Below, piece by piece: positions 53,276 through 61,618 of a stretch of 64,000 nucleotides of DNA (position 1 is its first letter; each line of letters begins with the position of its first letter). The stretch comes from Microbacterium lacus. Lineage in GTDB: Bacteria > Actinomycetota > Actinomycetes > Actinomycetales > Microbacteriaceae. A model generated the notes under the pieces. It was given only the letters and a program-made list of their open reading frames with translations. It did not search any database and was not told where the DNA came from. The stretch covers positions 310,001-374,000 of the forward strand of contig NZ_NMUM01000044.1 in assembly GCF_002812805.1 (NCBI RefSeq). The letters are read 5' to 3'. A program made the position numbers and the translations under genes.

Positions 53276-53836
53276 GTGAATGTGATCTGGCGCACCCTTC
53301 TCGTGATGCTGGCCGCGCGGCGTCGGTTGCGGCGCGACGGGCTGCTCGCGCCGACTGCGGTGGGACGCATCCGGCTGCGAACGCTTCCCACGGACATCGA
53401 CGTGCTGCGGCACATGAACAACGGCCGGTATCTCTCGCTGTTCGACCTCGGGCGCTGGGACCTGCTCGTGCGCACGGGCCTCGCCGATGCGATGCGCAAG
53501 CACGGCTGGTACGCGGTGGTCTCGAGCGAGACGATCACCTTTCGCAAGTCGCTCGGGCTCTGGCAGCGCTTCACGCTCGAGTCTCGCCTTATCGGTCACG
53601 ACGACCGGGCGATCTACCTCGAGCATCGTGCCGTCGTGGATGGCGAGATCTACGCGCGTGCCATCATCCGTGCCCGGATGCTGAAGCGCTCGGGCGGTTC
53701 GCTCGGTCACGAGGAGCTGTTCGCGGCGGTCGGGCGTCCCGAGGGATTGCCCGAGGTGCCGGACTGGGTGCACGAGTGGGCCGCGGCATCCACCCTGCCC
53801 TCGCCTCGGTCTGCGGCGCCAAGCGACTGGTCCTGA
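53276..53836 (+). CDS. acyl-CoA thioesterase-like hotdog protein
   Basis: A 186-residue hotdog-fold protein. TDIDVLRHMNNGRYLSLFDL matches 4HBT-type thioesterases, where the Asp/His/Asn cluster and the central helix contact the thioester; VVSSETITFRKSLGLWQRFT is the next strand pair. It most resembles the THEM6-like group. An N-terminal hydrophobic/basic stretch (VIWRTLLVMLAARRR) may attach it to the membrane. Substrate unknown. Confidence 0.75.
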   Translation: MNVIWRTLLVMLAARRRLRRDGLLAPTAVGRIRLRTLPTDIDVLRHMNNGRYLSLFDLGRWDLLVRTGLADAMRKHGWYAVVSSETITFRKSLGLWQRFTLESRLIGHDDRAIYLEHRAVVDGEIYARAIIRARMLKRSGGSLGHEELFAAVGRPEGLPEVPDWVHEWAAASTLPSPRSAAPSDWS

Positions 53837-53904
53837 CCCCTCTCGCAGATCGACGCGCCGAGGTGAGCCGGGCCCGGCCGAGGGCACGGACATAGGCTGA
53901 GGAA

Positions 53905-56900
53905 ATGCCTGAGCTCGAGCCGAATGACGCCTCGTCCGAGCGGACGGATGCGCGCGAATCAGAGGCCGTGCGCCTGGCCGAGAAGTGGGTCGCGGAGTCC
54001 GCCGAGGGTGCTGTCGACCCGGCGGCGCGCCGCCTGGCCGGGATCCTCGGTGACCGCAATGGGTTGCCCTTCACCGTGGGGTTCGTGGACGGCGTCATGC
54101 GCCCCGAAAGCCTGGTGGCCGCGGCATCCCACCTGCACCGAGTCGCCCCGCTCGTGCCCGAGTTCTTGCCCTGGTACCTCCGCGCCGCCGTGCGCCTCGG
54201 CGGTCAGGTCGCGCCCGCCCTGCCGAGCCCGGTCGTGCCGATCGCGCGGCGCGTGCTGCGCGAGATGGTGGGCCACCTCGTCGTCGACGCGCGCCCGGCG
54301 AAGCTGGGTCCCGCGATCGAGCGGCTACGCGCCGACGGGTCGCGTCTGAACCTCAACCTGCTGGGCGAGGCGGTTCTGGGTGAGGCCGAGGCGCGGCGGC
54401 GGCTCGATGGCATTCACGAGTTGATCCTCCGCCCGGACGTCGACTACGTCTCGGTCAAGGTCTCGGCGATCGTCTCCTCCGTATCGATGTGGGCGTTCGA
54501 CGACACCGTCGAGCGGGTCGTGGAGCGCCTGCTGCCGCTCTACCTCAGTGCGGCACAGGATGGCACCTTCATCAATCTCGACATGGAGGAGTACCGCGAC
54601 CTCGACCTGACGATCGCGGTGTTCACGCGCCTGCTGGAGGACCCGCGCCTGACCTCGCTCGAGGCGGGCATCGTGCTGCAGGCCTACCTGCCGGATGCCC
54701 TTCCTGCCCTGCGCGAGTTGACGGCGTGGGCCCGTGTCCGCGTCGCGGCGGGGGGTGCGCGCATCAAGGTGCGCCTGGTCAAAGGCGCAAACCTCGCCAT
54801 GGAGCGGGTGGATGCCGTGATGCACGGCTGGACGCTGGCCACCTACGACAGCAAGCTCGACACCGACGCCAACTACCTGCGCTGCCTCGACGAGGCTCTC
54901 CGCCCCGAGGCGACGGCCGCCGTGCGGCTGGGAATCGCCGGGCACAACCTGTTCGACATCGCCTACGCCTGGCTGCTCGCCGGCGAGCGCGGTGTGCGGG
55001 ACGACGTCGACGTCGAAATGCTGCTGGGGATGGCGCAGGCACAGGTCAAGGCGGTCGAGCGCGAAGTGGGGCGGGTGCTGCTCTACGTTCCCGTCGTCCG
55101 CCCCGACGAGTTCGACGTCGCGATCAGCTACCTCGTCCGTCGCCTGGAAGAGAGCGCGTCGAGCGAGAACTTCCTCTCCGCCGCTTTCGACCTCCACCAC
55201 GACCCGGCCCTGTGGCAGCGCGAACGAGCGCGCTTCGGATCGTCCATCGCGCGTGCATCCGAGGCCTCCCTGCCGACCGGTCCGCGCCGTCGTCCGCGGG
55301 CCGACCTTGTCACCCGTGAACCCTCCGTTCCCGGTGATGTGGACCTGGACGAAACTCTGCCGGCCATTCGTCGCCCCGCGCCCGCGGAACCCGAAGCAGG
55401 GCTCACGCAGGTCGTGCTCGGCATCGCCGAGGGGGCGAACGCGGGCACGCTCGGCGAGTTCGACGCCCTCGCGCCTTCGCCCTTCCGGTTCAGCGACGAC
55501 CTCATCGAGACCGCCGTCTACGCGCCGCGTGAGAAGGACGCGGATGCGGCGGCTCTCGGAATCTCGAATGCGCGGTTCTCGAACGCCCGAGACTCCGACC
55601 CGTCCCTCCTCGAGACGCGCCTGTGGGCGGCTGACATCCTGGCCCGCGTACCCGGCTCCGAGGCAGGAATCCGCACGATCCTCGCCGCCCGGGTCGACTC
55701 CGAACCGCGGCTCGACGATCTCGTCGCTCGGACGCGCGACGCGGGCGGCGCCTGGGGCGCACGGTCTGCCGCTGAGCGCGCCGCGATTCTGCAGCGCGCC
55801 GCATCCGTTCTCGAAGCCCGTCGCGGGGACCTGATCGAGGTCGCCGCCTCCGAGACGGGGAAGGTGTTCGCGGAGGCGGACGTCGAGGTCAGCGAAGCCG
55901 TCGATTTCGCCCGCTATTACGCCGCATCCGCCCGCGAACTCGACGCCGTCAGCGGCGCCGTCTTCGTGCCCGCGCGGTTGACCCTGGTCGCACCGCCCTG
56001 GAATTTTCCGCTCGCGATCCCCGCCGGTGGTGTGCTTGCGGCGCTCGCCGCCGGATCCGCCGTGGTGTTCAAGCCGGCGCCCCAGGCGCGGCGCTGCGCC
56101 GCTGTGCTCGCCGACGCCCTCTGGGACGCCGGGGTTCCCCGTGACGTGCTCGCCCTCGTCGATATCGAGGAGGGCGAACTCGGGCGGCAGCTCGTCACGC
56201 ACGACGGCGTCGATCGGGTCATCTTGACGGGTTCGTGGGAAACGGCGGCGCTCTTCCGTTCGTGGCGCCCCGATCTGCCCCTGCTCGCGGAGACGAGCGG
56301 CAAGAACGCGATGATCATCACGTCGACCGCGGATCTGGATCTCGCGGCACGCGACCTGGTGCGGAGCGCATTCGGTCATGCCGGACAGAAGTGCTCGGCC
56401 GCGAGCCTCGCGATTCTCGTCGGCCCGGTCGCGCGGTCCCGTCGGTTCGCCCGCCAGCTCGTCGATGCGACTGCGTCGCTGCGGATCGGGATGCCGGAGG
56501 ACCCGCGCTCCGATGTCGGACCCCTGATCGAGCCCCCGACGGGCAAGCTCGACTGGGCACTGACGACACTCGACGACGGCGAGCGCTGGCTCGTGCAGCC
56601 ACGGCCGCTCGATGCCGAACGGCGGCTCTGGACCCCCGGCATCCGTACCGGTGTGGAAGCGGGGTCGCGCTTTCACCGTGAGGAGTTCTTCGGCCCCGTC
56701 CTCGGAATCATGCGCGCCGGGTCGCTCGAGCAGGCGATCGAGCTGCAGAATGCCGTCGACTACGGGCTGACGGCCGGGCTCTACACGCAGGACCCGGCCG
56801 ACCTGCAGCGGTGGCTCGAGAGTGTCGAAGCCGGCAACCTGTACGTCAACCGCGGCATCACGGGCGCGATCGTGCGGCGCCAACCGTTCGGTGGCTGGAA

Positions 56901-57678
56901 GCGCTCGTCGGTCGGCGCCGGAACGAAGGCCGGCGGACCGAACTATCTGGTGGGCCTCGGGTCGTGGCGTCCGTCGGCGGGCGGTGCGCGCTCGACGTCG
57001 CTGCACCTGCGCGGGCTCGACTCGCGCCTGACCGCGATCATCGAGGCGGCTCAGGCCACGCTCGACTACGAGGCCTTCGAGTGGGTGCGCCGCGCAGCCC
57101 TGTCGGATGCCATCTCGTGGGATCGCGAGTTCGGGCAGGTGCGCGATGTCTCGCGCCTCGGCGTCGAGCGCAACCTCTTCCGATACCGCCCCGTCCCCGT
57201 CGCCGTACGCGCGGCGGGCGACGCCGACTGGCGTGCCGTGCTGCGCGTGGTGCTGGCCGGTGTTCGTGCTCGGTCACGCTTCTCGCTGAGCGTCCCAGTC
57301 GCGCTACCGCCGGCCGTTCGTCGTGTCCTGTCCGAGCTGGATGTGGAGGTGCGCGTCGAAACCGACGAGCAGTGGATCGAGCGGATGGCGAAGCGCGCGG
57401 CCGAGGTCGTGGCGGCGTCTCTGCTTTCGGCGGGCGCGGACGACGTGGCTGTCGCCCCGGAGCCGCGCGCGCGTCTGGTCGGATCGCCGGGGGCGGTCGC
57501 GTCCCTCACCGCGGCCCTCGCGGAAGCCACGGGCGGCTACCCGGACCTGGCCGTGTATGCCGACGAAGTGACGACCGCGGCCCGGATCGAGTTGCTGCCG
57601 TTCTTGCGTGAGCAGTCGATCTCGATCACGGCCCATCGCTTCGGAACGCCCGACCCGTGGAGTGAAGCCGTCATCTAA
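53905..57678 (+). CDS. putA: bifunctional proline dehydrogenase / glutamate-semialdehyde dehydrogenase
   Basis: A 1257-residue enzyme oxidising proline to glutamate. The FAD-dependent proline dehydrogenase barrel covers about residues 60-420 (VSVKVSAIVSSVSMW; KVRLVKGANLAMERVDAV). The aldehyde dehydrogenase covers about 590-1010: PPWNFPLAIPAGG binds NAD, Glu796 is in LLAETSGKNAM, and catalytic Cys830 is in GHAGQKCSAASLA. About 200 further residues follow. No DNA-binding ribbon-helix-helix is present, so it does not self-regulate like enteric PutA. Monocistronic; followed by palindromes. Confidence 0.95.
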   Translation: MPELEPNDASSERTDARESEAVRLAEKWVAESAEGAVDPAARRLAGILGDRNGLPFTVGFVDGVMRPESLVAAASHLHRVAPLVPEFLPWYLRAAVRLGGQVAPALPSPVVPIARRVLREMVGHLVVDARPAKLGPAIERLRADGSRLNLNLLGEAVLGEAEARRRLDGIHELILRPDVDYVSVKVSAIVSSVSMWAFDDTVERVVERLLPLYLSAAQDGTFINLDMEEYRDLDLTIAVFTRLLEDPRLTSLEAGIVLQAYLPDALPALRELTAWARVRVAAGGARIKVRLVKGANLAMERVDAVMHGWTLATYDSKLDTDANYLRCLDEALRPEATAAVRLGIAGHNLFDIAYAWLLAGERGVRDDVDVEMLLGMAQAQVKAVEREVGRVLLYVPVVRPDEFDVAISYLVRRLEESASSENFLSAAFDLHHDPALWQRERARFGSSIARASEASLPTGPRRRPRADLVTREPSVPGDVDLDETLPAIRRPAPAEPEAGLTQVVLGIAEGANAGTLGEFDALAPSPFRFSDDLIETAVYAPREKDADAAALGISNARFSNARDSDPSLLETRLWAADILARVPGSEAGIRTILAARVDSEPRLDDLVARTRDAGGAWGARSAAERAAILQRAASVLEARRGDLIEVAASETGKVFAEADVEVSEAVDFARYYAASARELDAVSGAVFVPARLTLVAPPWNFPLAIPAGGVLAALAAGSAVVFKPAPQARRCAAVLADALWDAGVPRDVLALVDIEEGELGRQLVTHDGVDRVILTGSWETAALFRSWRPDLPLLAETSGKNAMIITSTADLDLAARDLVRSAFGHAGQKCSAASLAILVGPVARSRRFARQLVDATASLRIGMPEDPRSDVGPLIEPPTGKLDWALTTLDDGERWLVQPRPLDAERRLWTPGIRTGVEAGSRFHREEFFGPVLGIMRAGSLEQAIELQNAVDYGLTAGLYTQDPADLQRWLESVEAGNLYVNRGITGAIVRRQPFGGWKRSSVGAGTKAGGPNYLVGLGSWRPSAGGARSTSLHLRGLDSRLTAIIEAAQATLDYEAFEWVRRAALSDAISWDREFGQVRDVSRLGVERNLFRYRPVPVAVRAAGDADWRAVLRVVLAGVRARSRFSLSVPVALPPAVRRVLSELDVEVRVETDEQWIERMAKRAAEVVAASLLSAGADDVAVAPEPRARLVGSPGAVASLTAALAEATGGYPDLAVYADEVTTAARIELLPFLREQSISITAHRFGTPDPWSEAVI

Positions 57679-57702
57679 GGCTTCTCAGCGCGGGGATCGC
57701 GA

Positions 57703-57723
57703 AAAGATAAAGAATTTATCTTT
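57703..57723. promoter_or_regulatory. AT-rich perfect palindrome after putA
   Basis: Nine-bp arms AAAGATAAA and TTTATCTTT separated by GAA, 24 bp after the putA stop. It is strikingly A+T-rich for this genome. The stem is too weak for a normal intrinsic terminator, so a protein-binding site is as likely. Confidence 0.5.
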
Positions 57724-57826
57724 CTAGACCTTGCTCCGATCACCCACAACTATTGCTGTGGGGGGATGAGTAACGCCGTCCGGATTCGGGCTCGACGGCG
57801 GGTCTCTCTCGCTGAGTGATCAGCGA

Positions 57827-57862
57827 CCCCGGCCGCCCGCAATCTGAGTCGGGCGGCCGGGG
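57827..57862. terminator. 13-bp GC hairpin between convergent putA and tetR-type gene
   Basis: Perfect arms CCCCGGCCGCCCG (57827-57839) and CGGGCGGCCGGGG (57850-57862) around a 10-nt loop, 7 bp beyond the regulator's stop. No T-run on either side; likely a bidirectional, factor-assisted terminator. A weaker hairpin (CCCACA/TGTGGG) is at 57743-57762. Confidence 0.65.
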
Positions 57863-57869
57863 GACGCTC

Positions 57870-58607
57870 TCAGGCTCGAGCGGATCCGTCGGCGGGATCC
57901 TCGAGCGGAACGGTGAAGCCCTCGATCATGCCGAGGATGCTGATGCCGAACAGTGTCCACTCGCCGCTCGGTACGTCCGCCCCCTCGGGGATGTCGTATG
58001 TCGGATGGTTCAAGCCCTCCGCGGCGCGAATGGCGAAGCCCTCGCCGAGCGCCGCCATCGCCTCCGTGAAGTCGACGATCGTCAGGGGCTCACGCATCCG
58101 TCGTCCGTAGTGGCGAAGCAGCGCGCCGTAGAACTCGGCGAACGCGTCGATCGATTCGCGATGGCGAACGGCGCTCGCCGCACGGAGCTCGGGCCAGGCG
58201 CCCGCCGCGGTTCGGAGGGCGAGGGCCGTGATGAATGCGTGGGAGTCGCGGGATTCGGGCTCGAGGTGGAACTTGGACGAATAGGTGACCTGGTCGAGCG
58301 CCGCCGCGCGCACGACCTCTTCAAGTGGCCCGTTTGCGGCCACGATGTCCTTGATGGCGATCGTCGCGCTCGTGACCGGCGGGGCGAACCGCACGCCGAC
58401 CATAGCGACGGCGAGATCGCGGTGAAAGTCGTCTTGATCGGTCCAGATCCGGTACGCCGCGCCTGTGGTGAGGCCGACGGAGCGCAGCACCTCTTGCAGT
58501 CGGACGTGCTGCACGCCCGCGGTGACCCCTCGTTCGAGCAGCAACTGGATGGCTGCCTCGAGGATGAGGGCCCGAGTTTCGTCGGCGGTACGGCGCGGCA
58601 TCTTCAT
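57870..58607 (-). CDS. TetR-family transcriptional regulator
   Basis: A 245-residue regulator. The N-terminal helix-turn-helix reads ADETRALILEAAIQLLLERG then VRLQEVLRSVGLTTGAAYRIW, followed by a helical ligand domain. ATG at 58607 (MKMPRR) is chosen; an upstream TTG at 58658 lies inside the operator palindrome. It diverges from the membrane protein-HTH-dehydrogenase genes and probably represses them and itself through 58651-58672. Confidence 0.87.
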   Translation of the reverse strand: MKMPRRTADETRALILEAAIQLLLERGVTAGVQHVRLQEVLRSVGLTTGAAYRIWTDQDDFHRDLAVAMVGVRFAPPVTSATIAIKDIVAANGPLEEVVRAAALDQVTYSSKFHLEPESRDSHAFITALALRTAAGAWPELRAASAVRHRESIDAFAEFYGALLRHYGRRMREPLTIVDFTEAMAALGEGFAIRAAEGLNHPTYDIPEGADVPSGEWTLFGISILGMIEGFTVPLEDPADGSARA

Positions 58608-58650
58608 AGCCTGGCAGGATTTCGGGTCGGTTTCCGTCTCGCTCTCGGCG

Positions 58651-58672
58651 CATGTCAAGAAAACTTGACATG
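58651..58672. promoter_or_regulatory. palindromic operator spanning divergent -35 boxes
   Basis: Perfect 9-bp arms CATGTCAAG and CTTGACATG around AAAA. Each arm contains a consensus -35 TTGACA, one per strand. Rightward, TACCGT at 58689-58694 is a fair -10 at 17-bp spacing; leftward no clear -10 was found. A second inverted pair GTCAC-GTGAC follows at 58682-58697. Expected target of the adjacent TetR protein. Confidence 0.7.
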
Positions 58673-58729
58673 CGATGCGCGGTCACAGTACCGTGACGAT
58701 GTCAACAATTCTAAACATCGGAGCGGATC

Positions 58730-59164
58730 GTGGTCTACGAAGAACGCAACACTTGGGTCGGGCTCATCGTCAGCGTGATCGGCGTGGGGGTCTACGTATT
58801 GCTGGTGCTGCAGCAGGCCGGCGACGGTCCGCTGACCGACGTCGTGTGGTGGCCGATCATGCTGTGGACGATCCTCGGGAGCATCGTCGCCTCCATCGTG
58901 ATCAGCATCCTGTGGGGGGTCCTCGCCGGCATGCGCGATCGCGACGGCGTCGGAAAATCCGATCAACGCGATCGAGACATCGCCCACATGGGCGGCCGCG
59001 TCGGACAGGCGTTCATGGTGGTCGCAGGACTCGGCGTGATCGTGCAGAGCGCGCTCCGGGTGGATTGGTTCTGGATCGCGAACACGATGTTCGCAGGATT
59101 CGCCCTCTCGGCTTTCGTCGGGGGAATCGCGAGCATCATCGCCTATCGGCGGGGGCTCGTCTGA
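58730..59164 (+). CDS. hypothetical four-helix membrane protein
   Basis: A 144-residue protein with four hydrophobic segments (about residues 8-28, 40-64, 90-107, 112-138) and a charged central loop (RDRDGVGKSDQRDRD). GTG start after GGAGCGGATC. No recognised family. The stop shares a base with the next ATG (TGATG). Membrane protein plus small HTH pairs of this type are common, and the HTH partner usually regulates the pair. Confidence 0.7.
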   Translation: MVYEERNTWVGLIVSVIGVGVYVLLVLQQAGDGPLTDVVWWPIMLWTILGSIVASIVISILWGVLAGMRDRDGVGKSDQRDRDIAHMGGRVGQAFMVVAGLGVIVQSALRVDWFWIANTMFAGFALSAFVGGIASIIAYRRGLV

Positions 59165-59400
59165 TGGTGAAACCCACGCGGGTGACGAACTCGATCCGGA
59201 TCATCCGCGAGGGGGCAGGTCTCACCCAGGCCGAACTCGCCGCACAGATCGGGGTGACGCGACAGACCCTCATCGCGATCGAACAGGGCAAGTACTCACC
59301 GAGCCTCGAACTCGCATTCCAGATCGCGCGCGTCTTCGCGGTCGGACTCGACGACATCTTCCAGTACCCCGCCGACCCCTCTGCGAAGGAAAGATCATGA
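59164..59400 (+). CDS. small XRE-family helix-turn-helix regulator
   Basis: A 78-residue DNA-binding protein, almost only a Cro/CI-type HTH: IRIIREGAGLTQAELAAQIG then VTRQTLIAIEQGKYSPSLE. It resembles the small YozG/YgzD-type regulators paired with membrane proteins. It overlaps the membrane gene by 1 bp and the dehydrogenase by 4 bp. Confidence 0.88.
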   Translation: MVKPTRVTNSIRIIREGAGLTQAELAAQIGVTRQTLIAIEQGKYSPSLELAFQIARVFAVGLDDIFQYPADPSAKERS

Positions 59401-60402
59401 CGGATCCATCGGTCCCTGAAACGATGACGGCTTGGCGTCAGCCGGCCTACGGCGGCCCCGAGACCGTGCAGTCGGCGCGCGTCCCGGTGCCCGAGCCGGG
59501 CGCGGGCGAGGTTCTCGTGCGCGTTCGGGCCACGGCCCTACACGCGGGCGACGTCCACATCATGCGCGGCGAGCCGCTGCTGGTCCGGGCCTTCTTCGGG
59601 CTGCGCGGACCGAAGATCGCGACGCGCGGGATGGATGTCGCGGGCACGGTCGCTGCGATCGGGCCGGGGGTGGACGCTCCCGCTGTCGGCGATGAGGTCG
59701 TCGGCGAGCTGCCGGGCGGCGGGCTTGCCGAGTACGCGATCGCGCCGGCCGGTCGCGTCGTGGCTCGACCGGCGGCGATCGATGCGGTCGCGGCTGCCGC
59801 GCTGCCCGTCTCTGCAGGGACGGCCTGGCAGGCCCTCGACCTCGCGGGCGGTCGGGTGGGGGCTGGCCGCCGCGTGCTGGTGGTCGGGGCGAGCGGGGGA
59901 GTCGGCACCTATACGGTTCAGCTTGCCGCACTCCGGGGCGCCGAGGTGTGGGCGATCTGCGGGGCCCGTAACGAGCGACTCGTCGCCGATCTCGGGGCCG
60001 CGCGCACGTTCGACTACGTGCGGGTCGACGCCGGGGCTTCACCGGCCGAGTTGCCCGCGGCATCCTTCGACGCCGTCATCGACATCGTGGGCCGCGCCCC
60101 GCTGCGTGCCCTTCGCCGCCTTGTCACTCCCGGGGGCAGCGTCATCCTGGTGTCGGGCGAGGGTGGCCGGGTTCTCGGACCCCTCGGACGGATGCTCCGC
60201 GCCGGGCTGCTCTCGCTCACGCCAGGCCCGCGACTCAAGCCTCTCGCGGCGACCGCCAAGCCTGACATCACCCGTCAGCTTCTCGCGCTGGTCGTCGAGG
60301 GTCGGTTGCGTCCGGTGATCGAGCGGACGTATGCCCTGGCCGACGCTCGCGCACGTCGACGCGGGGCACACGGTCGGCAAGGTCGTCGTCATGGCCGGGT
60401 GA
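59397..60402 (+). pseudogene. NAD(P)-dependent alcohol dehydrogenase/quinone oxidoreductase, C-terminally frameshifted
   Basis: A zinc-independent medium-chain dehydrogenase. Start and fold are normal: GGPETVQSARVPVPEPGAGE, GMDVAGTVAAIGPGVDAPAV, and nucleotide motif VLVVGASGGVGTYTVQLAALRG. After VIERTYALADA (about 60346) the reading frame breaks: the expected ending LAHVDAGHTVGKVVVMAG is present in the +1 frame (60347-60399) with its TGA at 60400-60402. The actual frame runs on to 60785 through a palindromic spacer and into the next gene. About 11 bases seem lost. It may be a real mutation or a sequencing error; most catalytic parts are intact. Confidence 0.75.
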
Positions 60403-60422
60403 GCGGTCGCGCGACGGGAGTC

Positions 60423-60538
60423 ATGTCCCACTTTTCCTCGCTTTCGGCCCGCTATAGCGGGAGAAAGTGGGACATCAGCTTCAGGGATGTCCCACTTTGC
60501 GGTGATTCCGCCCGCCATACCGAGCGGAAGTGGGACAT
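60423..60538. repeat. double inverted repeat with four AAGTGGGACAT sites
   Basis: ATGTCCCACTTT at 60423-60434 and 60487-60498 face AAAGTGGGACAT at 60464-60475 and AAGTGGGACAT at 60528-60538, making two adjacent hairpins. The first loop holds a perfect palindrome CCCGCTATAGCGGG (60448-60461). It fills the gap between the broken dehydrogenase and ddaH. The motif is close to the AAGTGGGGCAG of 9859-9926. Confidence 0.75.
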
Positions 60539-60694
60539 GGACGCTGGGGGTGGTGATCGCGCGCGGAACGCCCGGGGTGAGAGAATGCCCGTGGCGTGTT
60601 CGTGCCGACCTTTCCTCGCCGTTCCCCGGGAACCCGAGTCGAAGGGCCGCCGAACCTCAGGACAGCGTCCGCCGCACCTCTACAAGGAGCAGAG

Positions 60695-61618
60695 ATGTCG
60701 ACGCACCCCCTTTCCCCCGCAGCGGAAGCCGCCCACACGCAGGCCCCGCGCATCGTCCGCACCGCGCAGCACCGCCGATACCTGATGTGTCGGCCCGACC
60801 ACTTCACGGTCAGTTACAGCATCAATCCGTGGATGGAGCCCAGCCGCCCGACCAACACCGAGACGGCGCTGCGGCAGTGGCAGACCCTCTACGACACGTA
60901 CATCGCGCTCGGCCACGAGGTCGAGCTGATCGATCCCGTGCCGGGGCTGCCCGACATGGTCTACACGGCCAACGGCGGATTCCTGATCGACGGCGTCGTG
61001 TACGGGCCGAAGTTCCACTTCGTCGAGCGGGCACCCGAAGCCGCGCATTTCAACGCCTGGTTCGCCGCGAACGGGTTCGAGCTCGCCGAGGCCGTCGAGG
61101 TCAACGAGGGCGAGGGCGACTTCCTGCTCGTCGGTGAGACGATCCTCGCCGGAACGGGTTTTCGCTCGACGGGCGACAGTCACCGCGAGGTGGGCGACGT
61201 CTTCGGGCGCGAGGTTGTGAGCCTGACGCTCACCGACCCCCGGTTCTATCACCTCGACACCGCGATCGCCGTGCTCGACCCCGTGCAGGGTGCCGAGCGT
61301 GGAGGACCCGACCACGCCACCATCGCCTACCTGCCCCAGGCGTTCGACTCCGCGAGCCAGGCGATTCTCGCCGAGCGGTACCCTGACGCCATCCGCGTCT
61401 CGGAGGCGGACGGTGATGTCTTCGGCCTGAACTCGGCGAGTGACGGACTGAACGTGCTGATCTCGCCCCGCGCGACGGGCTTCGAGGCCCAACTGCGCGA
61501 GCGGGGTTACAACCCGATCCTGATCGACCTGTCCGAACTGCTGCTCGGCGGCGGCGGGATCAAGTGCTGCACGCTGGAACTTCGCGCTGCAGACAAGCAG
61601 AGGGGCCGCGCATCATGA
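60695..61618 (+). CDS. ddaH: dimethylarginine dimethylaminohydrolase-like amidinotransferase-fold hydrolase
   Basis: A 307-residue enzyme of the arginine deiminase fold. By family it hydrolyses methylated arginine (or arginine) to citrulline and an amine. The acidic substrate loop is MVYTANGGFLIDG, the catalytic His is in RFYHLDTAIAVL, and the nucleophilic Cys is in GGGGIKCCTLELR near the C-terminus. The ATG at 60695 has AAGGAG upstream. It overlaps rocD by ATGA, which ties it to ornithine/arginine catabolism. Confidence 0.85.
   Translation: MSTHPLSPAAEAAHTQAPRIVRTAQHRRYLMCRPDHFTVSYSINPWMEPSRPTNTETALRQWQTLYDTYIALGHEVELIDPVPGLPDMVYTANGGFLIDGVVYGPKFHFVERAPEAAHFNAWFAANGFELAEAVEVNEGEGDFLLVGETILAGTGFRSTGDSHREVGDVFGREVVSLTLTDPRFYHLDTAIAVLDPVQGAERGGPDHATIAYLPQAFDSASQAILAERYPDAIRVSEADGDVFGLNSASDGLNVLISPRATGFEAQLRERGYNPILIDLSELLLGGGGIKCCTLELRAADKQRGRAS

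Noticed and set aside
54325..57006. 893-codon open frame on the minus strand opposite putA
   Set aside because: It is the antisense shadow of a well-supported PutA; the translation is Arg/Gly/His-rich with no family motif, as expected from GC-biased third positions.
60403..60785. C-terminal extension of the alcohol dehydrogenase as a genuine domain
   Set aside because: The residues come from a palindromic spacer and the leader of ddaH, while the natural C-terminus is intact in another frame; a frameshift explains it better.
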